5,013 bases of DNA from a bacterium (GTDB taxonomy: Bacteria; Krumholzibacteriota; Krumholzibacteriia; WVZY01). Below the pieces are notes generated by a model. That model did no database searches. It was given only the letters and a program-made list of their open reading frames with translations, and was not told the DNA's origin. Positions 1 through 5,013 of this stretch are shown piece by piece. How positions within the stretch are numbered: the stretch's first letter is position 1; each line of letters opens with the position of its first letter. A program made the position numbers and the translations under genes. The stretch lies in the NCBI GenBank assembly GCA_027296025.1, contig JAPUJU010000179.1, positions 1-5,013 of the forward strand, read 5' to 3'.

Positions 1-1
1 G

Positions 2-565
2 GTATTCGGTCAGACCCCGGTTGAAGCACGCGGCCGCCTCGGATACATGCCGCAGCATCTCCACTTCGATCCGAGTTTTCCGGTAAATGTGATGGACGTC
101 GTATTGATGGGGCGTATCGGGAAGGGTATGCGTCTCGGACCCTTTCGGCGCGAAGACCGGGATGCCGCGCAACAGGCGCTTGCCGAGGTCAGCTGTGACG
201 ACCTCGCCGCCCGGTCGTTTTCGTCGCTGTCGGCAGGACAACGGCAACGTGTTCTCATTGCCCGCGCGCTGGTAGCGGATCCTGAGCTGTTGATACTCGA
301 CGAACCGACGTCGAGTCTCGACCCGTCGATCCAGGACGATTTCTACGAACTGCTCCACCGGTTGAATGAGCAGGTAACCATGATCATTGTCTCACACGAC
401 GTGAGTTTCGTGTCCCGGTACGTCGATCGTGTGATTTGCGTAAACCGCGAAGTCGTCCTGCATTCGTTGTCCGACGTAGGCGGCGATCTCGCTGCCCTGT
501 TCTCGGGTGATAACGCGCGCTTTGTCGACCACGACCACCACACGCGCAAGGATTATCATGGGTGA
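2..565 (+). CDS. Metal ABC transporter ATP-binding protein (ZnuC/MntA-like), 5' end cut by window
   Basis: ATPase subunit of an ABC-type metal importer; it would hydrolyse ATP on the cytoplasmic face to drive uptake of Zn(II), Mn(II) or a similar cation through the permease encoded next. The frame is open from base 2, giving 187 residues; the family is usually about 250, so roughly the first 60-70 residues with the Walker A P-loop lie outside. Visible in order (fragment numbering): Q-loop GYMPQ (14-18), ABC signature LSAGQ (76-80, Ala for the commoner Gly), Walker B LLILDEP (96-102), D-loop SSLD next to it, and switch histidine in SHD (131-133). The tail FVDHDHH is short and His-rich, as is common in ZnuC-like proteins. 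The 3' end overlaps the permease start by 8 bases, so the two are probably translationally coupled. The family call is firm; the metal is not resolved from sequence. Confidence 0.93.
   Translation, partial: VFGQTPVEARGRLGYMPQHLHFDPSFPVNVMDVVLMGRIGKGMRLGPFRREDRDAAQQALAEVSCDDLAARSFSSLSAGQRQRVLIARALVADPELLILDEPTSSLDPSIQDDFYELLHRLNEQVTMIIVSHDVSFVSRYVDRVICVNREVVLHSLSDVGGDLAALFSGDNARFVDHDHHTRKDYHG
548..552 (+). promoter_or_regulatory. Shine-Dalgarno AAGGA that selects the permease start
   Basis: AAGGA lies 5 bases before the ATG at 558, inside the last codons of the ATPase gene. It supports ATG 558 over the in-frame ATG at 507. The upstream start would add 17 residues, mostly Thr and Arg, that read as an out-of-frame copy of the ATPase tail and look nothing like an ABC-3 permease N-terminus. 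Confidence 0.6.
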
Positions 566-1424
566 GTTTTTTGAAGCGGTCCGCAACCACGGCTTCATCC
601 GCGATGCGCTCGCTGCGGGGTTACTCGCGAGCATCGCGTGCGGCGTCGTCGGGACGTACGTGGTCACGCGCCGAATCACGTTGATCGCCGGCAGCCTTGC
701 CCACTCGGTTCTTGGGGGCATGGGTGCGGCCTTTTACTTTCGCGTGGTGAACGGCTGGGCGTGGCTTCACCCGTTGCACGGCGCGATCGCAGCGGCACTC
801 ATCGCCGCGCTGCTGATCAGTGCCGTGCGAATGTGGGGACGGGAGCGGGAAGACACGATCATCTCGGCCATGTGGGCGATTGGCATGGCCATCGGCGTCA
901 TGTTCATATTTCAGACGCCGGGGTACAAAGCCGATCTCATGACGTACCTGTTCGGAAACATTGTCATGGCGGACCGCGAGGCGATCCAGCTTCTCGTCGG
1001 TCTCGACGTCCTCGTCGTGGTTGTCTCGCTTATCTTCTACAATCAGCTCCTCGCCGTATGTTTCGACGAGGAATTTGCCCGGCTTCGTGGTTTGAATGTT
1101 GCTCTCTATCACACGTTGCTTCTGTGCCTGACCGCGCTTACCATCGTTACACTGATCTACGTGGTCGGAATCGTGATGGTGATCGCCCTCCTGACGCTTC
1201 CCGTGGCCATAGCGAGCCGTTTCTCGCGCCGCCTGTGGGAAATGATGGTGATTTCGGCGATCCTGAGTGCGATATTCACAACGGCGGGCCTTGCGATAAG
1301 CTACGGGCCTGACCTGCCGGCGGGTGCCACGACGGTACTCCTGGCCGGCGCCGTGTATGTTCTCGTGATGCTCGGAGACCGCCCGATACGCCGACTTCGC
1401 GCCACGCTCCGGGGGAAGGCATAG
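558..1424 (+). CDS. Metal ABC transporter permease, ABC-3 family (ZnuB/MntB-like)
   Basis: Inner-membrane channel subunit of the importer whose ATPase is encoded just upstream. From ATG 558 it has 288 residues, normal for ZnuB/MntB/TroC proteins. It is hydrophobic throughout, with about eight membrane segments (roughly 17-37, 45-63, 75-92, 103-119, 146-163, 186-213, 230-247, 256-273). Family features visible are the N-terminal YVVTRRITLIAGSLAHSVLG stretch (35-54), the cytoplasmic FDEEFARLRGLN segment (169-180) that in this family contacts the ATPase, the VGIVMVIALLTLPVAIA helix (203-219), and PAGATTVLL near the end (254-262). The C-terminus is short and basic (RPIRRLRATLRGKA). It overlaps the ATPase gene by 8 bases, the usual arrangement for a coupled ABC pair. 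The solute-binding protein is not in the window. Zn, Mn or another divalent metal cannot be told apart here. Confidence 0.93.
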   Translation: MGEFFEAVRNHGFIRDALAAGLLASIACGVVGTYVVTRRITLIAGSLAHSVLGGMGAAFYFRVVNGWAWLHPLHGAIAAALIAALLISAVRMWGREREDTIISAMWAIGMAIGVMFIFQTPGYKADLMTYLFGNIVMADREAIQLLVGLDVLVVVVSLIFYNQLLAVCFDEEFARLRGLNVALYHTLLLCLTALTIVTLIYVVGIVMVIALLTLPVAIASRFSRRLWEMMVISAILSAIFTTAGLAISYGPDLPAGATTVLLAGAVYVLVMLGDRPIRRLRATLRGKA

Positions 1425-1467
1425 CCCCGTACGGCACGAAGCTGCGCCGGGCTCCTGGGTAAGGGCC

Positions 1468-2538
1468 ATGTCGATCCTCACAGAAACCGCCAGAATCTTC
1501 GCGGAATCCGCACCCTACCTGCTGCTGGGTTTCGGACTCGCCGGCCTGCTCCATGTTTTCCTGAGCCGCAACAAGCGCGTCACCGGCTTGATCACTGCGC
1601 CGGGCAGCCGCTCGGTTTTTCTGGCGGCCGTCTTCGGGATGCCCATGCCGCTTTGCTCGTGCGGAGTGCTCCCGGCCGCCCTGAGCCTTCGCAAGGAGGG
1701 TGCGAGCAAGGGCGCCACGGCGTCATTCCTGATCTCGGTCCCCGAGACGGATATCGTGTCGATCATCCTGACCTGGGTGCTGCTCGGACCGTTTTACGCG
1801 ATCTTTCGTCCGATCGCCGCGCTGGTGACCGCGATCGTCACCGGGCTTGCCATCGACGGAGTCGAAGGGGCTCGTTCGCGCGCCGAAACCGTGCGTGCCA
1901 CCGACTCGGTTGCGGAACGCCAGAGCGATGGAGAACGTCAGGCCTCACCGCAGGTCCAGGGCTGGTTTGGAGAAGCGGTTCGGTATGGATTCAAGGACAT
2001 GTTCGACGACATCATGCCCCAGCTTACCCTGGGTCTTTTCGTTGCGGGCGGGTTGGTCGCGGTGCTGCCCGGCCTCGGACTCGATCGTGTAGTCGGTGGA
2101 TCGCCGCTCGTCTACTTCGTCATGTTGCTCATCGGTATTCCCGCGTATGTGTGCGCCGCTGCTTCGACGCCTGTCGCCGTGGGCCTGATTGCTGGCGGCA
2201 TCAGCCCCGGTGCGGCACTCGTTTTTCTCCTGGCGGGGCCCGCGACGAACATTGCCAGCCTCGTCGTTCTCGCGAGGCAACTCGGGCGCGTGGCCCTCGG
2301 TATCTACCTTGCGTGCATCGCGGTGATCAGTCTGTTCATGGGCATTCTGTTCGACCGGCTCGTCGGAAACAATTTTACGCCCCGGGCCATCATGGAGCCG
2401 ATGGCGCACGGCGCTTCCTGGTGGAAAATCGCCTCCGCGGTCGTTCTGGTCGTGCTTGTCGTCTGGAGTTTCTACCGCACACGCGTCCTCCAGAAAACCT
2501 TTGCAAAGATCACACGACGCCTCGGCCTGTCACGATAA
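1468..2538 (+). CDS. SO_0444-family Cu/Zn efflux permease (DUF318/ArsP-related)
   Basis: Predicted inner-membrane exporter of the permease family that includes SO_0444-type Cu/Zn efflux proteins and, more distantly, the organoarsenical exporter ArsP. The 356 residues form two membrane lobes. Lobe 1 (about 13-130) carries the hallmark PMPLCSCGVLPAALSLR (58-74, with C63 and C65), then GASKGATASFLISVPETDIVS (78-98, quoted in part) and LLGPFYAIFRPIAA (105-118). Lobe 2 (about 175-298) carries IGIPAYVCAAASTPVAVGLI (222-241, C229) and GISPGAALVFLLAGPATNIA (244-263). A final helix lies at about 320-336, followed by a basic tail. The linker at 134-165 is charged and polar and has no Cys or His. ATG 1468 is 43 bases after the permease stop; AAGGG precedes it at only 2 bases, a poor spacing, but the protein aligns sensibly from this Met. 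Co-direction and the short gap suggest an operon with the importer. The substrate is inferred from family naming only. Confidence 0.87.
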   Translation: MSILTETARIFAESAPYLLLGFGLAGLLHVFLSRNKRVTGLITAPGSRSVFLAAVFGMPMPLCSCGVLPAALSLRKEGASKGATASFLISVPETDIVSIILTWVLLGPFYAIFRPIAALVTAIVTGLAIDGVEGARSRAETVRATDSVAERQSDGERQASPQVQGWFGEAVRYGFKDMFDDIMPQLTLGLFVAGGLVAVLPGLGLDRVVGGSPLVYFVMLLIGIPAYVCAAASTPVAVGLIAGGISPGAALVFLLAGPATNIASLVVLARQLGRVALGIYLACIAVISLFMGILFDRLVGNNFTPRAIMEPMAHGASWWKIASAVVLVVLVVWSFYRTRVLQKTFAKITRRLGLSR

Positions 2539-2543
2539 GGGAA

Positions 2544-2569
2544 GACGTGGGCGTGGAAATCCTCACGTC
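2544..2569 (+). terminator. Hairpin after the efflux permease stop, possible terminator
   Basis: GACGTGGG (2544-2551) pairs with CCTCACGTC (2562-2569 after one G-U at 2550/2563), a stem of about 8 pairs with a 10-base loop, beginning 6 bases after the TAA at 2536-2538. No T-tract follows directly; the nearest is a run of nine T at 2614-2622, about 45 bases on. It is therefore not a textbook intrinsic terminator, but its place at the operon end fits an RNA 3'-end or stabilising structure. Confidence 0.35.
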
Positions 2570-2629
2570 CGTTGGACTCCCGGCGACCCTCTCGATTTGT
2601 TTGCCCTCTCCCGTTTTTTTTTCAAAGAA

Positions 2630-2644
2630 AATATTTGCAATATT
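2630..2644. repeat. AATATT-TGC-AATATT dyad
   Basis: Two copies of the self-complementary hexamer AATATT (2630-2635 and 2639-2644) flank TGC, giving a 15-base dyad centred on 2637. It is operator-like in size. It overlaps the best -35-like hexamer, TTGCAA. No regulator family is recognised from it. Confidence 0.45.
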
Positions 2645-2664
2645 CTGTGATCCCGCGTAAAGGT

Positions 2665-2677
2665 ATCCAGTCTGGAT
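2665..2677. repeat. ATCCAG-T-CTGGAT perfect inverted repeat
   Basis: A perfect 6+1+6 palindrome centred on 2671. Its right half extended by one base, CTGGATG (2672-2678), occurs again at 2753-2759, where it contains the parA ATG. The layout would suit an operator with a second half-site on the ribosome-binding region, but that is inference. Confidence 0.5.
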
Positions 2678-2694
2678 GAACAAGTAACACGTAT

Positions 2695-2712
2695 TTGCCT
2701 AAAAAAAGGCAA
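2695..2712. repeat. TTGCCT-A6-AGGCAA inverted repeat
   Basis: TTGCCT (2695-2700) and AGGCAA (2707-2712) are perfect complements around six A residues. Downstream GTTAGATAG and T6 (2722-2727) follow too far away for a standard terminator. GCC(T)AAAAAA at 2697-2706 can instead pair with TTTTTTGGC (2722-2730), so two mutually exclusive folds are possible in the leader RNA. Confidence 0.45.
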
Positions 2713-2743
2713 GTTAGATAGTTTTTTGGCACCACTAAATACG

Positions 2744-2750
2744 TAAGGAG
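2744..2750 (+). promoter_or_regulatory. Strong Shine-Dalgarno TAAGGAG of parA
   Basis: TAAGGAG ends 6 bases before the ATG at 2757, the best ribosome binding site in the window. It fixes the parA start and shows that this gene is translated from its own leader, not by coupling. Confidence 0.8.
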
Positions 2751-2756
2751 AACTGG

Positions 2757-3656
2757 ATGCATCGAGCAGAAATCGCAGCGTTCCTCAATCAAAAGGGAGG
2801 CGTGGGCAAAACAACGTCTGTCGTCAACATCGGAGCCGGGCTGACAATTCTGGGAAAAAAAGTTCTGATCGTGGACCTGGACGCACAGGGTCATCTGACG
2901 ACGTTTCTCGGTATCGAGGCGGATGAGTATACGAACACTGTTTACGATGTGCTGCGCGGGCGCGTGGAACCGCAGGATGCGTTCGTGAAGAAGCCGCTTG
3001 GCGCGCGCTTCACGATCAACGGTGAGGAATCACAGCTCTCCATGACCGTCATGCCGTCGAATCTTGATCTTGCCGGCGCGGACATGACGCTCGCGAACGG
3101 GCCCGAACGGGAATCACTGCTCAAGAAGGCGATGAACAAAATTCGTGGCGACTTCGACTACATTCTCATTGATTGCCCGCCGAGCCTCAGCCTGCTGTCG
3201 ACAAACGCACTCGTCGCGTCAAAAAAGGTGTACATCCCGGTGCAGACCGAATACCTCGCGCTCGAGAGTGTCGAGAATCTGATGAAAACGATCGAAGTGA
3301 TCATGGACCGGTTGAATCCCAGCCTTCAGATCGGCGGCTTGATTGCGACGCGGTTCGACGGACGGAAGATCATCAACCGCCACGTCGTCGAGAGCATGAA
3401 AGAGCGGTTCGGATCGTTGCTTCTCAACACGATGATTCGTGAAAACATCGTTCTCGCAGAATCGCCGAGCCACGGACAGGACATTTTCACGTACCGGCCG
3501 CGAAGCAACGGTACCGAAGACTACATGAGCCTGTGTCTCGAGATCATGGGCGCGGGATCGTCCGGCGAAAGGCCGATCACCGTCGAACGCGGGGGCATCA
3601 TCAACCGCCGGTCGACGGACTCCGCAAGCCCGATGCTGGAAACAACGATGAGCTAA
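2757..3656 (+). CDS. parA: ParA/Soj-family ATPase, orphan (no ParB adjacent)
   Basis: Deviant-Walker P-loop ATPase of the chromosome/plasmid partition type; such proteins form ATP-bound dimers on the nucleoid and position DNA or other cargo. The protein has 299 residues. Visible: deviant Walker A KGGVGKTT (13-20, signature Lys13), A' motif VLIVDLDAQGHLT (36-48, Asp40/Asp42), Walker B YILIDCPPSLS (135-145), IPVQTEY (160-166), the Soj-like TRFDGRKIINRHVVESMKERFG segment (198-219, abridged as TRFDGR...RHVVE), and the ESPSHGQDIFTYRPRSNG block (235-252). It lacks the N-terminal DNA-binding extension of P1/F-type ParA, so the size matches Soj. It seems to have a short insert (about 83-97) and a polar tail of about 35 residues (265-299). 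No parB or clear parS lies in the window, and the next gene is convergent. It could serve chromosome partition with a distant ParB, or position another cargo. The family is certain; the role is not. Confidence 0.92.
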   Translation: MHRAEIAAFLNQKGGVGKTTSVVNIGAGLTILGKKVLIVDLDAQGHLTTFLGIEADEYTNTVYDVLRGRVEPQDAFVKKPLGARFTINGEESQLSMTVMPSNLDLAGADMTLANGPERESLLKKAMNKIRGDFDYILIDCPPSLSLLSTNALVASKKVYIPVQTEYLALESVENLMKTIEVIMDRLNPSLQIGGLIATRFDGRKIINRHVVESMKERFGSLLLNTMIRENIVLAESPSHGQDIFTYRPRSNGTEDYMSLCLEIMGAGSSGERPITVERGGIINRRSTDSASPMLETTMS

Positions 3657-3659
3657 GAG

Positions 3660-3673
3660 AACTGCTCGCAGTT
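3660..3673. terminator. Small inverted repeat between convergent genes
   Basis: AACTGC (3660-3665) and GCAGTT (3668-3673) are perfect complements with two bases between; as RNA this gives five pairs and a CUCG loop. It sits in the 22-base gap between the parA stop and the aminotransferase stop and reads the same on both strands, so it could act for both. The stem is short and there is no T-run, so terminator function is doubtful. Confidence 0.3.
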
Positions 3674-3678
3674 ACTGC

Positions 3679-4908
3679 TCAGATCAAATGATCGAGGACG
3701 GAAATCAGCTGCTCGACCTCTTCGAGCCTGTTGTAATGCACGAGGCTTGCGCGAACGACACCGTTCTGCGGGCCGAGGCCGAGGGAATCGATGAGACGGC
3801 GCGCATAAAAGTCGCCGTAGCGGATGGCGATGTGGTGTTTGTCGACTTCGAGAGTGATGGAGTCGCTGGGCATGTCATCGACGATGAAGGATACGGTTGG
3901 TACGCGATGCAGGCGGTCGGGTTCGGCGCGTCCGATCAGCCGTACGTTTTTCTTTGAGGTGAGAAACTCCAGCAGCGGCGTCACCAGGGCCTCTTCGTGG
4001 CGGGAAATCAGATCGAAAACAAAATCGAGCTGGCTCGGACGGTCACCCATCAGGTCGGTTCGCCCGTGCGCTGCGCAGAGTCCGCTGACGTAGTCCCATA
4101 ACCCCGTCATGCCGTAGCTCAGCTCGTAGTTCACACTGCCCGGCTGGAACCGGTACGGGACTTCGTCCTTCAAGAAGAAATGATTGATGCCGGGCAGTTG
4201 ATCGAGAACGTCCCGTTTTGCGTAGAGTAGCGCGTAGTGGGGCCCGTACACCTTGTAAAAACTGAAGGCGTAGAAGTCCACGTCGAAGGCCTGCACGTCG
4301 ATACGTCGGTGCGGCGCGTAGGCAACACCATCGACGCAGACCATGGCGCCGCGGCGGTGCACGATATCCGCGATCTGGCGGATCGGGTGGATGTGCCCGA
4401 CGATGTTCGATGCGTGCGTCAATGCGACGAGGCGTGTTCGATCGGTGAGCAGTACGTCCAGATCGCGAACTTCCAGCTCCCACGAGTTTGGGTTCACCTC
4501 CCAGGTTTTGAGGGTGATCCCTGTTTTCGCGAGATCCACCCATGGGCCGATATTCGCCTCGTGATCGAGGTTGGTGACGATGATCTCGTCGCCCTCCTCC
4601 AGTGTCTGGCCGAAGCAGATCGACAGGATGCGAAGGAGCATGGATGTCGATGAGCCCATGATGATCTCCGAGGGGTGCCGAGCGTTGACCCAGTTCGCCA
4701 TGGCTTCTGTCGCAGACGCCACGCGCTCGCCGGCGAGGCGGGACACCGCGTAGGAGGCCCCGAGCTGAACGTCAGAGGTAAGCAGGTACTCCTGGATCCG
4801 TTGAACGACCTGAGTAAGCGTCTGGGACCCTCCAGCATTGTCGAAGAAAGTCCAATCGCCTGCAAGGGCGGGGAACTGCCTTCGAACGTATTCGTTGTCG
4901 AGATTCAT
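3679..4908 (-). CDS. Class V aminotransferase, cysteine desulfurase-like (VC1184 group)
   Basis: PLP-dependent fold-type I enzyme related to SufS/IscS, closest by motif to the VC1184-type cysteine-desulfurase-like subgroup (TIGR01976). Numbered from ATG 4908 (409 residues): N-terminal FFDNAGGSQ (21-29), GSSTSMLLR phosphate-binding turn (85-93), DHEANIGPW (115-123, His stacking on PLP), THASNIVGH (164-172), PLP-pyridine Asp in VCVDGVAYAPH (190-200, Asp193), Schiff-base lysine in SFYKVYGPH (216-224, Lys219), and RASLVHYNR (386-394). SufS has R-x-G-x-x-C-A in its active loop; here the aligned RYGDFYA (363-369) has Tyr368 at the cysteine position, so persulfide formation by the standard route seems impossible. 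In-frame TTG 4929 and GTG 4911 are alternative starts; no Shine-Dalgarno is evident for any, and ATG 4908 begins where homologues typically do. It is convergent with parA. No suf or isc partner is visible. Substrate unknown. Confidence 0.88.
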   Translation of the reverse strand: MNLDNEYVRRQFPALAGDWTFFDNAGGSQTLTQVVQRIQEYLLTSDVQLGASYAVSRLAGERVASATEAMANWVNARHPSEIIMGSSTSMLLRILSICFGQTLEEGDEIIVTNLDHEANIGPWVDLAKTGITLKTWEVNPNSWELEVRDLDVLLTDRTRLVALTHASNIVGHIHPIRQIADIVHRRGAMVCVDGVAYAPHRRIDVQAFDVDFYAFSFYKVYGPHYALLYAKRDVLDQLPGINHFFLKDEVPYRFQPGSVNYELSYGMTGLWDYVSGLCAAHGRTDLMGDRPSQLDFVFDLISRHEEALVTPLLEFLTSKKNVRLIGRAEPDRLHRVPTVSFIVDDMPSDSITLEVDKHHIAIRYGDFYARRLIDSLGLGPQNGVVRASLVHYNRLEEVEQLISVLDHLI

Positions 4909-4960
4909 CACTAATACGGTATACCACAACCCCGCCGGCGCTGTCGCGCCTTGAACGGCG
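4909..4960 (-). promoter_or_regulatory. Upstream gap of the aminotransferase gene, hairpin and palindrome
   Basis: A 52-base gap if the right-edge fragment is a gene. It holds a hairpin GGCGC-TGTC-GCGCC (4937-4950, five GC pairs) with no T-run on either strand, and an 8-base palindrome GGTATACC (4918-4925) that contains TATACC, a possible -10 element on the minus strand 10 bases before the ATG. With no visible Shine-Dalgarno, leaderless or short-leader translation is conceivable. Weak evidence throughout. Confidence 0.3.
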
Positions 4961-5013
4961 TCACTTGATGAGATGGACTTTGACCGAACGGCCGGCGGCG
5001 CCTGTGTGCGCGT
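4961..5013 (-). CDS. C-terminal end of a minus-strand gene, possibly T9SS-sorted protein
   Basis: On the minus strand one frame runs from the window edge to TGA (4963-4961) and gives the 16 residues AHTGAAGRSVKVHLIK. Its end resembles the last strand of type A T9SS C-terminal sorting domains, where a Gly-containing turn is followed by a strand and a final Leu-Val/Ile-Lys. Such domains target outer-membrane secretion in Bacteroidota and relatives. Sixteen residues cannot prove coding, let alone function; other frames are also open over this short stretch. If real, it is co-directional with the aminotransferase gene, 52 bases upstream. Confidence 0.35.
   Translation of the reverse strand, partial: AHTGAAGRSVKVHLIK

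Larger units (their letters stand above)
2570..2756 (+). promoter_or_regulatory. AT-rich leader/promoter region of parA
   Basis: No gene is supported between 2539 and 2756. From about 2611 the base composition turns strongly AT-rich against GC-rich flanks: T9 at 2614-2622, A7 at 2701-2707, T6 at 2722-2727. This is the only place for the parA promoter. The best sigma-70-like pair I can find is TTGCAA (2635-2640) with TAAAGG (2658-2663), 17 bases apart, matching the consensus at only 4 of 6 and 3 of 6 positions, so the promoter position is a guess. Three short dyads (entered separately) lie between the T9 tract and the ribosome binding site. A three-codon open frame ATG AAC AAG TAA (2676-2687) lies inside; with its best purine run 12 bases away it is probably chance. 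Confidence 0.5.

Noticed and set aside
507..557. Upstream ATG at 507 as start of the ABC permease
   Set aside because: The extra residues are a frame-shifted reading of the ATPase tail (Thr/Arg-rich), there is no ribosome binding site, and ATG 558 has AAGGA at good spacing and gives the normal family length.
621..1481. Long minus-strand open frame (286 codons) opposite the ABC permease, and a 335-codon plus-strand frame at 1653-2660 across the efflux permease
   Set aside because: Both give polar, Arg/His-rich or low-sense translations with no family motifs, and lie over genes with strong membrane-protein signatures; they are GC-driven shadow frames.
2614..2622. T9 tract as the tail of an intrinsic terminator
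   Set aside because: No GC-rich stem can be formed in the bases directly before it; the only hairpin (2544-2569) is about 45 bases away.
2676..2687. Three-codon frame ATG AAC AAG TAA as a leader peptide
   Set aside because: No ribosome binding site at usable spacing and no amino-acid bias that would suggest attenuation; such a short frame is expected by chance.
2683..2698. AGTAACACGTATTTGC as a possible parS site near parA
   Set aside because: Only the CACGT core and a few flanking bases fit the usual parS consensus; the palindrome is broken on the right side.
2726..2742. TTGGCAC resembling the -24 element of a sigma-54 promoter before parA
   Set aside because: The -12 position reads AAAT instead of TTGC/TTGCA at the required spacing, so only half of the site is present.
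1..5013. Mobile element, CRISPR, tRNA or defence system
   Set aside because: I saw no transposase or integrase motifs, terminal repeats, regularly spaced repeats or tRNA-like folds; the gene content is transport, partition and PLP enzyme.

Overview
The window is a moderately GC-rich bacterial segment carrying four recognisable genes plus a fragment at each edge. Four protein families are clear: a metal ABC importer (ATPase, cut at the left edge, and permease), an SO_0444-type Cu/Zn efflux permease, a ParA/Soj-like ATPase, and a class V aminotransferase of the cysteine-desulfurase-like (VC1184) group. The taxon cannot be fixed from this. A faint hint of the Bacteroidota/FCB side comes from the right edge, where the last 16 codons of a minus-strand gene resemble the final strand of a type IX secretion (T9SS) sorting domain. 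That hint is weak.

Layout. Positions 1-2538 (+) form a probable metal-transport operon. The end of a ZnuC/MntA-like ATPase overlaps an ABC-3 permease by 8 bases, and 43 bases later comes a two-lobed permease of the SO_0444 Cu/Zn efflux family. The importer subunits and a predicted exporter therefore lie in one co-directional run. The substrate-binding protein and any metalloregulator would have to lie left of the window. A hairpin directly follows the exporter stop codon.

Positions 2539-2756 are non-coding. The right two thirds are markedly AT-rich and hold three short dyads whose centres are about 33 bases apart, followed by a strong Shine-Dalgarno sequence. This is the leader of a ParA gene (2757-3656, +) that has no ParB beside it. 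The ParA gene meets the aminotransferase gene tail to tail (3679-4908, -) with 22 bases between stop codons, and those bases contain a small perfect inverted repeat.

How the parts relate: the three metal genes plausibly act together in Zn/Mn/Cu homeostasis. ParA has its own leader and no obvious link to them. The aminotransferase has the PLP-binding residues of cysteine desulfurases but a tyrosine where SufS-type enzymes have the catalytic cysteine, so its reaction is uncertain. I found no tRNA, rRNA, insertion sequence, CRISPR array or clear novel system. The most unusual points are the mixed import/export operon, the dyad-rich leader of the orphan parA, and the cysteine-less desulfurase homologue.
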